DNA from: Candidatus Micrarchaeia archaeon
GTDB lineage: Archaea; Micrarchaeota; Micrarchaeia; Anstonellales; JAHKLY01
Length of the DNA: 33,025 nt
NCBI GenBank assembly: GCA_041653315.1
Contig: JBAZFO010000013.1
Location: 1-33,025, forward strand
Direction: 5' to 3'
Of this stretch, positions 12,996-21,934 are shown in pieces. Numbering within the stretch: the stretch's first letter is position 1; each line of letters begins with the position of its first letter. The notes beneath the pieces were generated by a model. The model saw only the letters and a list, made by a program, of their open reading frames with translations. It ran no database searches and was not told the DNA's origin. The position numbers and the translations under genes were made by a program.

Positions 12996-13254
12996 TTTCA
13001 AAATTGCCCAAGAAGGTGAAATGTGTGAGGCATTTCTTGGTAGTCCTATTGGGAAATGGCTTATTGCGAAACTCGAAGAGCGGGCAGACAATCTCGTCAA
13101 CCGACGTGACGGGAAAGTTATCCGTGACCTTGAGCAAATAAATTTCGATAACGGGCGGCGTGCCGGGATTCTCGACATTATCGCCTACTGCAAAAACGCA
13201 GTTGACCTTAAAAACAGGGAGCTGGAAAAGACCAGTAACCCCTTAGGAGAGTAA
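12985..13254 (+). CDS. Small conserved-looking protein before the scaffold
   Basis: 89 aa with a TTG start at 12985, overlapping the end of the preceding gene. The sequence EAFLGSPIGKWLIAKLEERADNL resembles, from memory, small phage proteins encoded near the scaffold that share a F-L-x-S-P-I-G-x-x-L motif and have no assigned role. The rest is helical and charged, ending in LKNRELEKTSNPLGE. No cysteine motif and no membrane segment. A head-assembly accessory role is inferred from position. Confidence 0.55.
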   Translation: MNIDFKIAQEGEMCEAFLGSPIGKWLIAKLEERADNLVNRRDGKVIRDLEQINFDNGRRAGILDIIAYCKNAVDLKNRELEKTSNPLGE

Positions 13255-13255
13255 A

Positions 13256-14077
13256 ATGACTAAGAAGAAACTCCAAGACCTTGAACCAGAAGAACTGGAG
13301 AAGGTACTCGAAGAGCAATCAGCGGAACCCGAAACCCCGGAGGTGGTCGGTACATCCGAACCTGAGCAAACAGAACAGTCTACTCAGACTGAACCGGAAA
13401 CTCAAGAAGAAGTAGTCCTTAATCCATATGAACAAAAGTTCAAAGAGTTGGGGCTTGATAAGCAATATACGTCTATTGATGATATGATAGAAAGGATACC
13501 GTTTTATAACAAATATACTACTCAAGTAGCACAGGAAAATGCTCAACTCAAACGAGACCTTGAGGAGCGCGACAAGAGAATGCGTGACCTTCAAACTCGA
13601 CGTGATGAACCCGATGTGGAATATGACCCCAATCGGTTTGTTGAGCGACCCCATGAATATTTGGATAAAAGGTATCCGACAAGAGATGAAATCGCCGCAT
13701 TACAACAGAGAGTACAGAAATCAGAAGAAGACCGACTTGCTGAAAAAGTCGAAAGGTTTTCCGAGAAACATCCTGATGTTGCTCAACTACAACCTTTTAT
13801 GATGCAACTTTATCAGCAAGACCCCGGATATGGATATTTGAGAGACCCTCTTACCGCACTTTATCGGGCGGCCAAAGAGTACGTCGATACTCAAATAACA
13901 CCAACCAGAAGGGCGGTTGAATCTACGAGTAAGATTGTTCGTCATGCTGAAAAAGAGCGGGCACAGACTACGGGGACGGGCGTAAAGCCTACGTCAACTC
14001 GCGGCGTGAGTCCTGCCGACCTGACGAATAAGTCGATTGAAGAATTAGAGAAAATGTTTGGTATAACAAACGAATAA
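13256..14077 (+). CDS. Scaffolding protein
   Basis: 273 aa, acidic and almost entirely helical, directly upstream of the major capsid gene. Residues 1-55 are a long acidic disordered stretch rich in E, P and T. Residues 90-125 and 145-175 are coiled-coil heptads (QENAQLKRDLEERDKRM, IAALQQRVQKSEEDRL). The C-terminus is a short helix (SIEELEKMFGI). Length, composition and position match scaffolding proteins that guide prohead assembly and are then released. AGGAG lies 7 nt before the ATG. Confidence 0.8.
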   Translation: MTKKKLQDLEPEELEKVLEEQSAEPETPEVVGTSEPEQTEQSTQTEPETQEEVVLNPYEQKFKELGLDKQYTSIDDMIERIPFYNKYTTQVAQENAQLKRDLEERDKRMRDLQTRRDEPDVEYDPNRFVERPHEYLDKRYPTRDEIAALQQRVQKSEEDRLAEKVERFSEKHPDVAQLQPFMMQLYQQDPGYGYLRDPLTALYRAAKEYVDTQITPTRRAVESTSKIVRHAEKERAQTTGTGVKPTSTRGVSPADLTNKSIEELEKMFGITNE

Positions 14078-14106
14078 ATAGGAATATTTTTTAGGGGGCT
14101 ACATAA

Positions 14107-15360
14107 ATGGCTTGGTATGATGATGTCCTTGCTGGTACTACCCAGACTTCAACGGGTAGTATTGGTTTTGGATTACAGATTTACTATGATAAGAGTTTTC
14201 TGAGGACCGTACAAGACTCATTGCGCCTTGTGCGGTTTGGTCAGAAACGCAGTATACCCGAAGGTGGGGGTAAACAGATACGCTTTTTCCGGTATAATCA
14301 ACCCGCCGTTTCGACTACGGCTCTGACTGAGGGCGTGAACCCGGCGGCTACGGCCATCACGGGTCAGGAAATTAATGCTACGATTGCTGATTATGGTCAC
14401 TTTTCAGCCCACTCATCGTTGGTTTCTCGTACTCACATTGACCGGAAATTGGCCGGTGTGACTAAAATTTGGGGAAACGACGCAGCTTCGACACTTGACC
14501 TTTTGACATGGACAGAACTTGCCAATGGCGGCATCTGGCCCGTTCATTGCAATTGTTCTGGTGCGACCTCATTGGTATCCTATACCTATGAAGGTCAGAT
14601 TGCTACCAGCACTACCAATGCCAGTATCACGTTGATTCTATCTGGCACTTCCGCCGCAACGGGTTTGTCTAACGACTGGTGGAATGGTGGTTTGTGCTGT
14701 GTTTACAAGGGTACTGGATACGGACAAACGCGCGTGATTACCGACTACGCGGCTGGTGCCACGACCGCCAATAGTGTTGTGACTATTAGTGGTGGGTTTG
14801 AGACGGCATTGGATTCGACATCATGGGTTCGTATGGTTCGGACGGCTGGTGTTACTACGGGCATGATACCGACCTATGATATTATGATGGAACAACAGGC
14901 GCAGATGGTAGAGAATAAGGGTACGCCTATTAGTAATGGATATTTTGTCTTTTTGGCTCACCCCAAAGTAATCAAAGACTTGAAGTCGGATTCAACTTGG
15001 ATTCCTCTGGCGCAATATGAGGGAAATGCTGGTGGAATTATCAGTGGTGAAATGGGTCGATTCTGTGGTATGCGAGTAGTTGAATCAACGCAGGGTTATC
15101 GGCATACGGCGGGAACCGTCCAGACATATGTCGAAACCGCGGCTGTTCGCTTGAGTCTGATTTTGGCTCAAGAGGCTTTTGGTGTGGTAACGATTGGTGG
15201 AGATAATCCGGCCAGTCCGTCTATCATCATTAAGAATCCGGGGCCGGGGGATACTTCTAACCCGTTAAACCGGTTCTCAACCGTTGGTTGGACTATCCCA
15301 TTCACGGCGAAAGCACTTAATTCTAATTGGGCGATTGGGTTGTTTAGTTATCACGTATAA
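14107..15360 (+). CDS. Major capsid protein, N4-gp56 family
   Basis: 417 aa. The N-terminal segment YYDKSFLRTVQDSLRLVRFG, then QKRSIPEGGGKQIRFFRYNQP and TALTEGVNPAATA, follows the pattern of N4-gp56-type capsid proteins with the HK97 fold. The middle contains an insertion rich in S, T and G (about 150-260), probably a surface domain. The C-terminal GFxTKAL-like region (FTAKALNSNWAIGLFSYHV) closes the fold. AGGGGG lies 9 nt before the ATG. It forms the icosahedral shell on the scaffold encoded just upstream. A strong hairpin follows the gene at 15376-15401. Confidence 0.9.
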   Translation: MAWYDDVLAGTTQTSTGSIGFGLQIYYDKSFLRTVQDSLRLVRFGQKRSIPEGGGKQIRFFRYNQPAVSTTALTEGVNPAATAITGQEINATIADYGHFSAHSSLVSRTHIDRKLAGVTKIWGNDAASTLDLLTWTELANGGIWPVHCNCSGATSLVSYTYEGQIATSTTNASITLILSGTSAATGLSNDWWNGGLCCVYKGTGYGQTRVITDYAAGATTANSVVTISGGFETALDSTSWVRMVRTAGVTTGMIPTYDIMMEQQAQMVENKGTPISNGYFVFLAHPKVIKDLKSDSTWIPLAQYEGNAGGIISGEMGRFCGMRVVESTQGYRHTAGTVQTYVETAAVRLSLILAQEAFGVVTIGGDNPASPSIIIKNPGPGDTSNPLNRFSTVGWTIPFTAKALNSNWAIGLFSYHV

Positions 15361-15375
15361 CTATGGATGTTAAAC

Positions 15376-15401
15376 TTGGGGGTGGGGCATCTCACCCCCA
15401 A
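15376..15401 (+). terminator. Hairpin after the capsid gene
   Basis: TTGGGGGTG pairs with CACCCCCAA, a perfect 9-bp stem with an 8-nt loop, in the 53-bp gap after the major capsid gene. No uridine tract follows. It may act as a partial terminator or protect the 3' end of capsid mRNA, allowing high capsid and lower downstream expression. Confidence 0.55.
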
Positions 15402-15413
15402 ACATAAGGAAGG

Positions 15414-16397
15414 ATGATGAAGAAACATAAAAGAAAAGGCACCCCGATGTTAAATCAGATTATGCAGAAATGGCGTGGTAAGCCGGGGATTACTATTGGT
15501 AGACCGATTAAAGACAGGCCAATGTTTGCTAATCAGATGCAAATAGATTTCATGTTTCGAGAATTGAGAGACCGCGGATATGCTGTTGATGAAAGAGATT
15601 TATGGGGGCCGAGGGGAGCGTCTATTATTGCCGGTTCTCGTAATCTTATAGTTGAGGGGTTTTTGGCAAGAGATGGCAAGAATGGGCCACGACACGAATA
15701 TCTATTGTTTATAGATGACGACCAGTCATTTCCACTTGATTCTAATCCGGCGGATTGGGTGCAGATGTTAATTGATGATGATAAGGATATCGTTGGTGCT
15801 ATGACGGTAAGGAAATGGGCACCATTTAATCCTAATATCGGAATTTATAATGGCGAGGAGATGAAACAGGTTGGTCGATGGCCGGAAAATGAATTATTCC
15901 GTGTTCATCAAATAGGATTTGGCATGGTCTTGGTTAAAAGAAAAGTGATAGAAGATTTATATCATCGAACAGACCCCCCGTCACCGATATTCTTTGACCC
16001 TATTGAGTACGAACCCTTGCGTGGTGCAGTATCGTTGCGTGGCGAGGATTATCGTTTTTGTATAGAGTCAATGCGATTAGGATATGACCTATGGGTTGAC
16101 CCTCGGATACCATTGTTACATATAGGTGAATATCATTATGGAATCGAAGACTATAAATATGTTCGTGAAAACAAGATGAAACCAGAAGATATAGGAATAG
16201 ATTTATGCCAACATACCCATTTGTATGCGGAACTTGCGGACAAACTACGGAAATCATCGCCACAATCTCGAAAAGACCCGGAGAATTTATCCGATGCGGC
16301 ACGTGTGGCTCTCCAGCAAAAAGAAAGTATTGCTGGTTCCAAATTGCCGGACTCTACCAGTTCAACCCCGCCAACCTCAACGCCGACGCAGACATAG
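15414..16397 (+). CDS. GT-A-fold glycosyltransferase-like protein
   Basis: 327 aa. Residues 40-105 form a Rossmann-like half ending in Y-L-L-F-I-D-D-D (97-103), the D-x-D metal and nucleotide-sugar site. Residues 207-240 hold SLRGEDYRFCIESM then a V-D-P-R-I-P-L-L-H-I-G segment, the E-D general-base region and the closing His of GT-2-like enzymes. The C-terminal 60 residues are low-complexity (STPPTSTP) and overlap the next gene in another frame from codon 264. It would transfer a sugar from a nucleotide donor, possibly onto virion proteins. Located between capsid and tail-adaptor genes, which is unusual. AAGGA lies 3 nt before the first ATG. Confidence 0.75.
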   Translation: MMKKHKRKGTPMLNQIMQKWRGKPGITIGRPIKDRPMFANQMQIDFMFRELRDRGYAVDERDLWGPRGASIIAGSRNLIVEGFLARDGKNGPRHEYLLFIDDDQSFPLDSNPADWVQMLIDDDKDIVGAMTVRKWAPFNPNIGIYNGEEMKQVGRWPENELFRVHQIGFGMVLVKRKVIEDLYHRTDPPSPIFFDPIEYEPLRGAVSLRGEDYRFCIESMRLGYDLWVDPRIPLLHIGEYHYGIEDYKYVRENKMKPEDIGIDLCQHTHLYAELADKLRKSSPQSRKDPENLSDAARVALQQKESIAGSKLPDSTSSTPPTSTPTQT

Positions 16398-16438
16398 ATT
16401 GGGCGGAAAAAAAGAAAGCTAAAGAACGATGGATATAA
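16205..16438 (+). CDS. FmdB-like zinc-ribbon protein, out of frame inside the glycosyltransferase gene
   Basis: 77 aa with MPTYPFVCGTCGQTTE at the start and RCGTCGSPAKRKY further on: cysteines C8, C11, C31, C34 in the spacing of FmdB-family zinc ribbons, including the conserved M-P-T-Y beginning. AGGA lies 9 nt before the ATG. The first 193 nt overlap the glycosyltransferase C-terminus in a different frame. It ends inside the start of the next gene. Small zinc ribbons of this kind may bind nucleic acid. The role in this phage is unknown. Family identity is from motif recognition. Confidence 0.75.
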   Translation: MPTYPFVCGTCGQTTEIIATISKRPGEFIRCGTCGSPAKRKYCWFQIAGLYQFNPANLNADADIDWAEKKKAKERWI

Positions 16439-17064
16439 CTACATTTAATAGTTACGTTGCCAAGTTATATGGTCGGGAAATTGCAGACCCGTTAGTCGTG
16501 AACGCCTGCCAAATGGCGGTAAATTCATTTAGTGGTACACGACCGTGGTCATTTACTTGTGCAAATACTACCAAGACCGCTAATTCCAGTGGTATTATTA
16601 CGTTCGACGAGGATTTCGACGGCGTAATTACAATGCGAGAAAATACCTCAAGTAGTGGTGGGTGGATACAAGTATGGCCTGTCGAAAAGTTCGATTGGGA
16701 AGTTCCGCGATTGGATAATCTTACCGGAAGTTATCCTAAGGTTTGTAAGGTATATTATGAAGATGGCGAATGGAAGGGGCAACTTGCCCCGCCAGTTGCA
16801 GTAGATGTTTATATTACCTACAAAAAAGATATAACGAATATTGCCGACATCCCCGCTAAATTCATACCCGGTCTTGTGGCTTATGCAAACTTCTTTATGA
16901 CTACACCGGTTCAGGCCGAACATGGAATGGCCGAGGTTATTTTAACTAAGATAATAAAGAAATTGTGGAGAGAAGACCGTCGTTCATGGGCGTCCCTATT
17001 TAGAATGTTCGATGAGGCCGAGGTTCGTAGATATGTAAATTGGTGGGGGCCGTGGGATTGGTGA
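16429..17064 (+). CDS. Head-tail adaptor-like protein (gp4-like)
   Basis: 211 aa, ATG at 16429, overlapping the end of the FmdB-like gene. No signal peptide. The N-terminal half is helical (FNSYVAKLYGREIADPLVVNACQMAV), followed by a beta region (GWIQVWPVEKFDWEVPR, VYYEDGEWKG, VDVYITYKKDI), then a helical C-terminus with VILTKIIKKLWREDR. This arrangement and position directly after the capsid module match proteins that join portal to tail in short-tailed phages. A firm family call is not possible by eye. Confidence 0.6.
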   Translation: MDITTFNSYVAKLYGREIADPLVVNACQMAVNSFSGTRPWSFTCANTTKTANSSGIITFDEDFDGVITMRENTSSSGGWIQVWPVEKFDWEVPRLDNLTGSYPKVCKVYYEDGEWKGQLAPPVAVDVYITYKKDITNIADIPAKFIPGLVAYANFFMTTPVQAEHGMAEVILTKIIKKLWREDRRSWASLFRMFDEAEVRRYVNWWGPWDW

Positions 17065-17068
17065 TATT

Positions 17069-17740
17069 ATGAAAAAGTTTATAATCATATTTCTCTTTTT
17101 ATTGTTTCCGGCATTTGTTTCCGCTGTACAGCCCGATAGCACAATAAAAATAATGCGTTCGGGTCTATATGAACAACTGGGTATGGATACCACGGGAACC
17201 GATGCGGAACCAATATATTTGGCAAACAAACATCTTCAATATGGGGTTGAACGTGCTGGTTGGGATTTGGGTATTGAAGTATCTAAGATGATTGCTACTA
17301 CTGCCAACCGTTCCGCCATATTACTTGATACCGCTCTTATTCGGACTATTGGGGTTTTCGCCGACACTCTTGGTGGAAAACCAATTCGGACATTGAAACC
17401 AGTATCGCATGATAGTCTAAGTAATACACAGTATGACGGTGCGATTACAACCGGTAGGAATGCTACACAATATTTTGTGTTTGGTGATTCTATATATATA
17501 GCTCCGATATCAAGTGATGTTGATACTATAACTGTACTCTATTATAAAAAAACAACTTATATGGCAGATACGACAACGGCAACAAATCTACCGATGGAAT
17601 ATAGGCGCGTAGCTATTATGTGGGCGTGTTATGAAGCCAGTGAGCACATGAATAATGGACGTTCCGAGGAATTTCTGAAGAGATACAATGAACAAATTAT
17701 GTCTTTGTGGGGTGCGAGATATGGTAAGGTCGGCAAGTAG
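17069..17740 (+). CDS. Tail adaptor-like protein with Sec signal peptide
   Basis: 223 aa. Residues 1-19 (MKKFIIIFLFLLFPAFVSA) form a clear Sec signal peptide with A-x-A-type cleavage before VQPDS. The mature protein looks like a phage head-tail or tail adaptor: an N-terminal helical part, a central beta segment (NATQYFVFGDSIYIAPIS, TITVLYYKK), then LPMEYRRVAIMWACYEASEH and a final helical FLKRYNEQIMSLWGARYGK. The L-P-x-E-Y-R-x-A and R-Y-N-E-Q pattern is characteristic of such adaptors. An exported leader on a protein that should bind the portal in the cytoplasm is unexpected. The ribosome binding site is GGTGAT just upstream. Confidence 0.7.
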   Translation: MKKFIIIFLFLLFPAFVSAVQPDSTIKIMRSGLYEQLGMDTTGTDAEPIYLANKHLQYGVERAGWDLGIEVSKMIATTANRSAILLDTALIRTIGVFADTLGGKPIRTLKPVSHDSLSNTQYDGAITTGRNATQYFVFGDSIYIAPISSDVDTITVLYYKKTTYMADTTTATNLPMEYRRVAIMWACYEASEHMNNGRSEEFLKRYNEQIMSLWGARYGKVGK

Positions 17741-20558
17741 TCTTTTCCTTCTCATATTTCTTCTATCTGGTTTAGTCTTCGCACAACAGCAACCATCGTT
17801 GTCCATTACTGCGTTTGGTGGAGTGGATAATGCCAAGAATCCATTACAGACTGAGGTCGGTAGTGCTGACTTATCCTTGAATTGGGATTATTCTCAGACT
17901 TTTGATGGGATACACAAGCGTGACGGTTGTAGCCTTTATGTTCAAAGAGCCAATGTTTGGCTCAATGGTATCTGTGCCTATATAAGGGACAATGGCTCGA
18001 AAAGATTATTTGTTTCGGCCAATCCGACTATTTCGGGTATGGATTGTCTCTGGAATTATATTTATTTTTCGCCATTGAATGGAACCTCTCTCGGTACGAT
18101 AACTGGATATTATCAGTATAAAGGTAAAACCCCCCACTGGTGTCTCTATAACAACGAGTTGATTATCGCTAATGGCCAAAACCGTCCCGTGAGATTTGTT
18201 GATTCTATTGGTTCGGTTCAAATGGTGCGTCCATTGACAGAAGTACCCGTTGGTCATCTCGATTTTGCGCCAGTGAATGTGAGTGGAACACGACCGGTAT
18301 TGAATGGCAATTACTATTATGCTATACGTACGTCTCGACCAGAGCAAGTAGGTAATGTGCGGGCGTGGCGAGCGTGTGCCGACTCAATGAATCTGTATAA
18401 TGCGTCGTGGCGGATTAATGTCGATAGTGACCAAGTGGCGATTTATAACTTTCCACGTATGGGTGCGATTTACGATGACAGTGGTGTTATTGCCGTAGAT
18501 AGTCATTATTGGCATAGCTGGTGGCATCCGACGGATTCCTATCTTGTCATTGATACTGTTTTTGCCAATACATTTTTTTATCCCGATTCTGTTTCTATTC
18601 AGATTGGACGTACGAGGGCGAATAAGACTGTTTCCGATTCATTCTTTTTGATTGCCACGAATACTTATTCTAATATGAATGTTGGTTCAGTTCTGGACTA
18701 TATTATAGATTCTACCCGTGACGATTCTCTTGGAAAAACTGGTCATTCTTTCATCGGTTTTGTAGACACTATCATTAGAACACAACACCTCGATACCGAC
18801 GTAGGCGATACTATGCCTCACGATACTACCTTCAAAATCGGGCAGGTAATGTGGCTTGGGACAGATACTATTGTCGATACGGCATGGACGGGAATGTCTA
18901 AGGGTATGCGCCGGATGGATAGTGTCTGGAAAGCAACTCATTATTGCATTGTCCTAAGAGATACGGCAACGGGGATGGTAACGGATTTTGGCCCGGCAGT
19001 ACGCATACCAATAACTTCATACGCCGACTCAGCCGATACCGGAGCATATGGTAGAATATACGACTATGCCATTCATCTTAGTATTCCCCCGGAACATCCA
19101 AACTATAGATATCTCCAGAGACTACTTTGTCGACGGCGTGAAAATCAAATAATGCGGACAGAGAAAGACACGGTTTTCTTTGGTGGTTATCCGGCGATAT
19201 TAAATCCTAAATATGAAGGAAAGTTGGGCGAGTCTCCGATTTTCACCGGTTCTCCCCTTGATGGTAAGTATTTATGTCTTAGAGACAACGGTGACACTAT
19301 GTCCTCTCTGCACTCCCATTCTCTTCTCTATTACGACAAAGAAGATAAATGTTGGATGTGTCGTGAGAATCCGGTTGTCAATGATTCTAATGTTCTCCAT
19401 ACCATGTTAGAATCGTGGTATGTGGTTGACACTCTACCGCCATCTGATTCGGAGGGTATTTATTATACGGCATATCAGGGTATCTACGTTGATTCTTTGC
19501 CGTGGTCGAAGATATCTACATCGTTACGGTTGATGATTCCCGGATATACTCATGGACAGATGGATTTCCCTGTTGTGATGCGCGACCGAGTTTATATGGC
19601 ATCGGGTAATCGGGTTTATTATTCCGAGATTACTCAAGATGGTGCGAATATTGGACTATGGTATCCAGAGAATGCTTTCGATGTCGGTAAAGACGATGGC
19701 GATGAAATAACCTGTCTTCATGTGTCGGGCAATGAGTTACTGATTGGTAAAAACAACTCAATATGGACAGCAAATTATACTGAGGCTGGTGTTCATCAAG
19801 CGCGACTCATGGTAAGTGGTGTCGGTATTATTGCCAGTAATTCAATAGTTGATATTCCGGGCGGCGGATATGCGTTCCTTGCAAGTAATGGGATATATTC
19901 ATTTTCTACGGCACTGCAATCACAGTATAAAGAAACCGGCGGAAACCTGCCTATGATATCTACCCAGATTCAGAATAATCTGGATAAGTATACGTTGGCG
20001 GCCAAGCGAGAATGTTACTCGTGGTTGACACCAGATAAACGTAATGTAGTTTTTAGTTTTCCGACACTGGATACTTCGTGGGTATATTCGATACCAACGG
20101 GACAATGGAATGCGTGGACATTTGCCGCACGACAGGGAACGTATTATACCACTACACAACAACAAGATATGCGTCCAATGGATACATTTATATTCATCAA
20201 GAACTCAGACGATTATGTATTTCGATATGGGGGCACGAAGAAAGATTCTGGTGTTTCGATAACATCGACGTGGGAATCACAACCGTTATTTGTCAGTAAT
20301 GGTAAATGGGGTAAGATAAATCAATATGGATTGTGGCGTGCGTCGAACGTTTCTAAACCCCTTACGGTTACATTTTATAATCAGGGTGATACGTCAACCG
20401 CAAAAACAGATTCGACGCAGTATAAATATCGGCTTATGACCGTTACTCCAAAAGAGGCAATGTATTATAAGGTGCGGTTATCGAGTAGTGCTGACAGTTT
20501 AGCAATACAAAAATTAGATTTATGGTATGAATTTTCAAGTGATTTAGGTAAAAAATAG
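17721..20558 (+). CDS. Nozzle / tail-hub-like beta-propeller protein with signal peptide
   Basis: 945 aa from the ATG at 17721, 8 nt after GGGG and overlapping the preceding gene. An earlier in-frame start at 17688 would bury the leader. Residues 1-21 (MVRSASSLFLLIFLLSGLVFA) are a Sec signal peptide. The rest is beta-rich. From about residue 610: VVMRDRVYMASGNRVYYSEI, GDEITCLHVSGNELLIGKNN, GVGIIASNSIVDIPGGGYAF, DKRNVVFSFPTLDTSWVYSI. These repeats and the YYSE and L-I-G-K-x-x-S-I motifs resemble tail-nozzle or gp10-like stabilisation proteins of podoviruses. It would close the portal channel. The leader is difficult to explain for a cytoplasmically assembled tail. Confidence 0.75.
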   Translation: MVRSASSLFLLIFLLSGLVFAQQQPSLSITAFGGVDNAKNPLQTEVGSADLSLNWDYSQTFDGIHKRDGCSLYVQRANVWLNGICAYIRDNGSKRLFVSANPTISGMDCLWNYIYFSPLNGTSLGTITGYYQYKGKTPHWCLYNNELIIANGQNRPVRFVDSIGSVQMVRPLTEVPVGHLDFAPVNVSGTRPVLNGNYYYAIRTSRPEQVGNVRAWRACADSMNLYNASWRINVDSDQVAIYNFPRMGAIYDDSGVIAVDSHYWHSWWHPTDSYLVIDTVFANTFFYPDSVSIQIGRTRANKTVSDSFFLIATNTYSNMNVGSVLDYIIDSTRDDSLGKTGHSFIGFVDTIIRTQHLDTDVGDTMPHDTTFKIGQVMWLGTDTIVDTAWTGMSKGMRRMDSVWKATHYCIVLRDTATGMVTDFGPAVRIPITSYADSADTGAYGRIYDYAIHLSIPPEHPNYRYLQRLLCRRRENQIMRTEKDTVFFGGYPAILNPKYEGKLGESPIFTGSPLDGKYLCLRDNGDTMSSLHSHSLLYYDKEDKCWMCRENPVVNDSNVLHTMLESWYVVDTLPPSDSEGIYYTAYQGIYVDSLPWSKISTSLRLMIPGYTHGQMDFPVVMRDRVYMASGNRVYYSEITQDGANIGLWYPENAFDVGKDDGDEITCLHVSGNELLIGKNNSIWTANYTEAGVHQARLMVSGVGIIASNSIVDIPGGGYAFLASNGIYSFSTALQSQYKETGGNLPMISTQIQNNLDKYTLAAKRECYSWLTPDKRNVVFSFPTLDTSWVYSIPTGQWNAWTFAARQGTYYTTTQQQDMRPMDTFIFIKNSDDYVFRYGGTKKDSGVSITSTWESQPLFVSNGKWGKINQYGLWRASNVSKPLTVTFYNQGDTSTAKTDSTQYKYRLMTVTPKEAMYYKVRLSSSADSLAIQKLDLWYEFSSDLGKK

Positions 20559-20569
20559 GGGTGAGTTAG

Positions 20570-21124
20570 ATGAATCCTGAACTATTTCAGCAATTTCTTC
20601 AACAATATTACGCACAGAACCCAACAAGTTATTTCGGGTCGCAAGCTGGTAGTGGCGGTCAAGGTGGCGGGGGAGGGGGTAGTACCCTACAATCCATGAT
20701 GAGTACATTACAGGGCGGTAGCCCGTGGGGGGCGGTAGCGGGCGCGGCGTTGACCGGATTGTCGAGCCTACTTGGTGGTAAAAGTGCACAAGAGAAGGCC
20801 CTTGAATGGTCAACGGAGCAAAAGAAACGATTATCGAGTCAATTTGGTAATCAGTTAAAGACTGGTGGGGACGTTATCAACAACACCTCGATGTTGGGTA
20901 TGTTGGATAAATACCGCACAAGTCAAATGCCAACCAATGCTCGTATTATGTCGGGAATGTCGAGGTTCGGCGGAATCGGGTCGCCGGAACTGGCCAATAT
21001 GGGATATCGTCAGCAACTTGCGCCGGAGGCTGGCTATATGCAGAATCTACAAGAAAAGAATGTGGCGTTTACACAGCAACGTGATGCGCAATTACGTCAA
21101 CTCTTAGCTATGTTGGCGGGATAA
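20570..21124 (+). CDS. Ejection-type internal virion protein (small)
   Basis: 184 aa. Gln-rich N-terminus (LFQQFLQQYYAQNP), a glycine-rich linker (GGQGGGGGGS), a small hydrophobic Ala/Gly/Leu stretch (GAVAGAALTGLSSLLGG) that could insert in membrane, and a helical Gln-rich C-terminus. This composition matches the smallest of the ejection proteins in P22- and T7-like phages. First of three consecutive genes of this kind after the nozzle-like gene. GGTGAG is the ribosome binding site. No signal peptide. Confidence 0.65.
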   Translation: MNPELFQQFLQQYYAQNPTSYFGSQAGSGGQGGGGGGSTLQSMMSTLQGGSPWGAVAGAALTGLSSLLGGKSAQEKALEWSTEQKKRLSSQFGNQLKTGGDVINNTSMLGMLDKYRTSQMPTNARIMSGMSRFGGIGSPELANMGYRQQLAPEAGYMQNLQEKNVAFTQQRDAQLRQLLAMLAG

Positions 21125-21127
21125 CAT

Positions 21128-21934
21128 ATGGATACAAGAGAAATTCTTAGAATACTTACGGGTACTGCTGGTGCTGCACTGAGTGGGTATAATCAAAATC
21201 GAGAAAATCAGAATACAGTTACTCGACAGAAGATGGCAATACTGATGGATGAATTGGCGCGACAACAACAACAGGCGAACGCCGATAGGGCATATGGGTT
21301 AGATACACAACAGTTCCAACTCCAGAAGTTTATTCAAAATATGAAACCATATGAGGCTGGACGGCAGGCACTTTGGGAACAAGACCAATCTGCGAGGGAG
21401 CACGCCAATCGTATGGCTGAAATTGCAGCTCAGGGAGCACAGTATCGTCAGACGCAGGAAAACGCTGCCGCACTGGGGAGTAAGACATATCAACAGGCTC
21501 CACCTTCACCGAGTGAGATAACAAATAAACAAAACAATATCTTAGCTCAATTCGCTGGTGGACGTGACTGGAGTGGAACAACACAGAAACCGGTGGGTAA
21601 TCTTCCTTCTAGGGAAGAATTGGTGGCTTTTCTTTTGCAGGCACAACCCATGGATACGAATATTACTAATAACAAGTGGTATAATGCTGGTAAATCCGAT
21701 ACTTTGATTACCCCAAATCCCGACTATAAACTTCGGCGTGATTATCAAATGCTTTCTGGGGATACTATACCGGATTATCCCACAACGACATCAACAACTA
21801 CGCCAGAGAAAGCCACACCACGAAGTATGGCGATAGATGAGATTATTGGTAGGGTCGGTCAAGAGCGGTGGAATAAGGCGAGTCCGGCAGAACAAGAAGA
21901 AACCATTAATGCCATTATAGGAAAGTTTAAATAA
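21128..21934 (+). CDS. Ejection-type internal virion protein (middle)
   Basis: 268 aa, Gln- and Ala-rich. Residues 1-20 contain a short apolar segment (GTAGAALSGYNQ), then a long helix with QQQQANADRAYG and QLQKFIQNM repeats, then a low-complexity Thr-rich region (TTTSTTTPEKATP) and a helical C-terminus (AIDEIIGRVGQERW, EQEETINAIIG). Fits internal or ejection proteins by composition and place. It follows the smaller ejection gene by 3 nt and is followed immediately by the largest. The ribosome binding site is weak (GCGGGA). Confidence 0.6.
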   Translation: MDTREILRILTGTAGAALSGYNQNRENQNTVTRQKMAILMDELARQQQQANADRAYGLDTQQFQLQKFIQNMKPYEAGRQALWEQDQSAREHANRMAEIAAQGAQYRQTQENAAALGSKTYQQAPPSPSEITNKQNNILAQFAGGRDWSGTTQKPVGNLPSREELVAFLLQAQPMDTNITNNKWYNAGKSDTLITPNPDYKLRRDYQMLSGDTIPDYPTTTSTTTPEKATPRSMAIDEIIGRVGQERWNKASPAEQEETINAIIGKFK

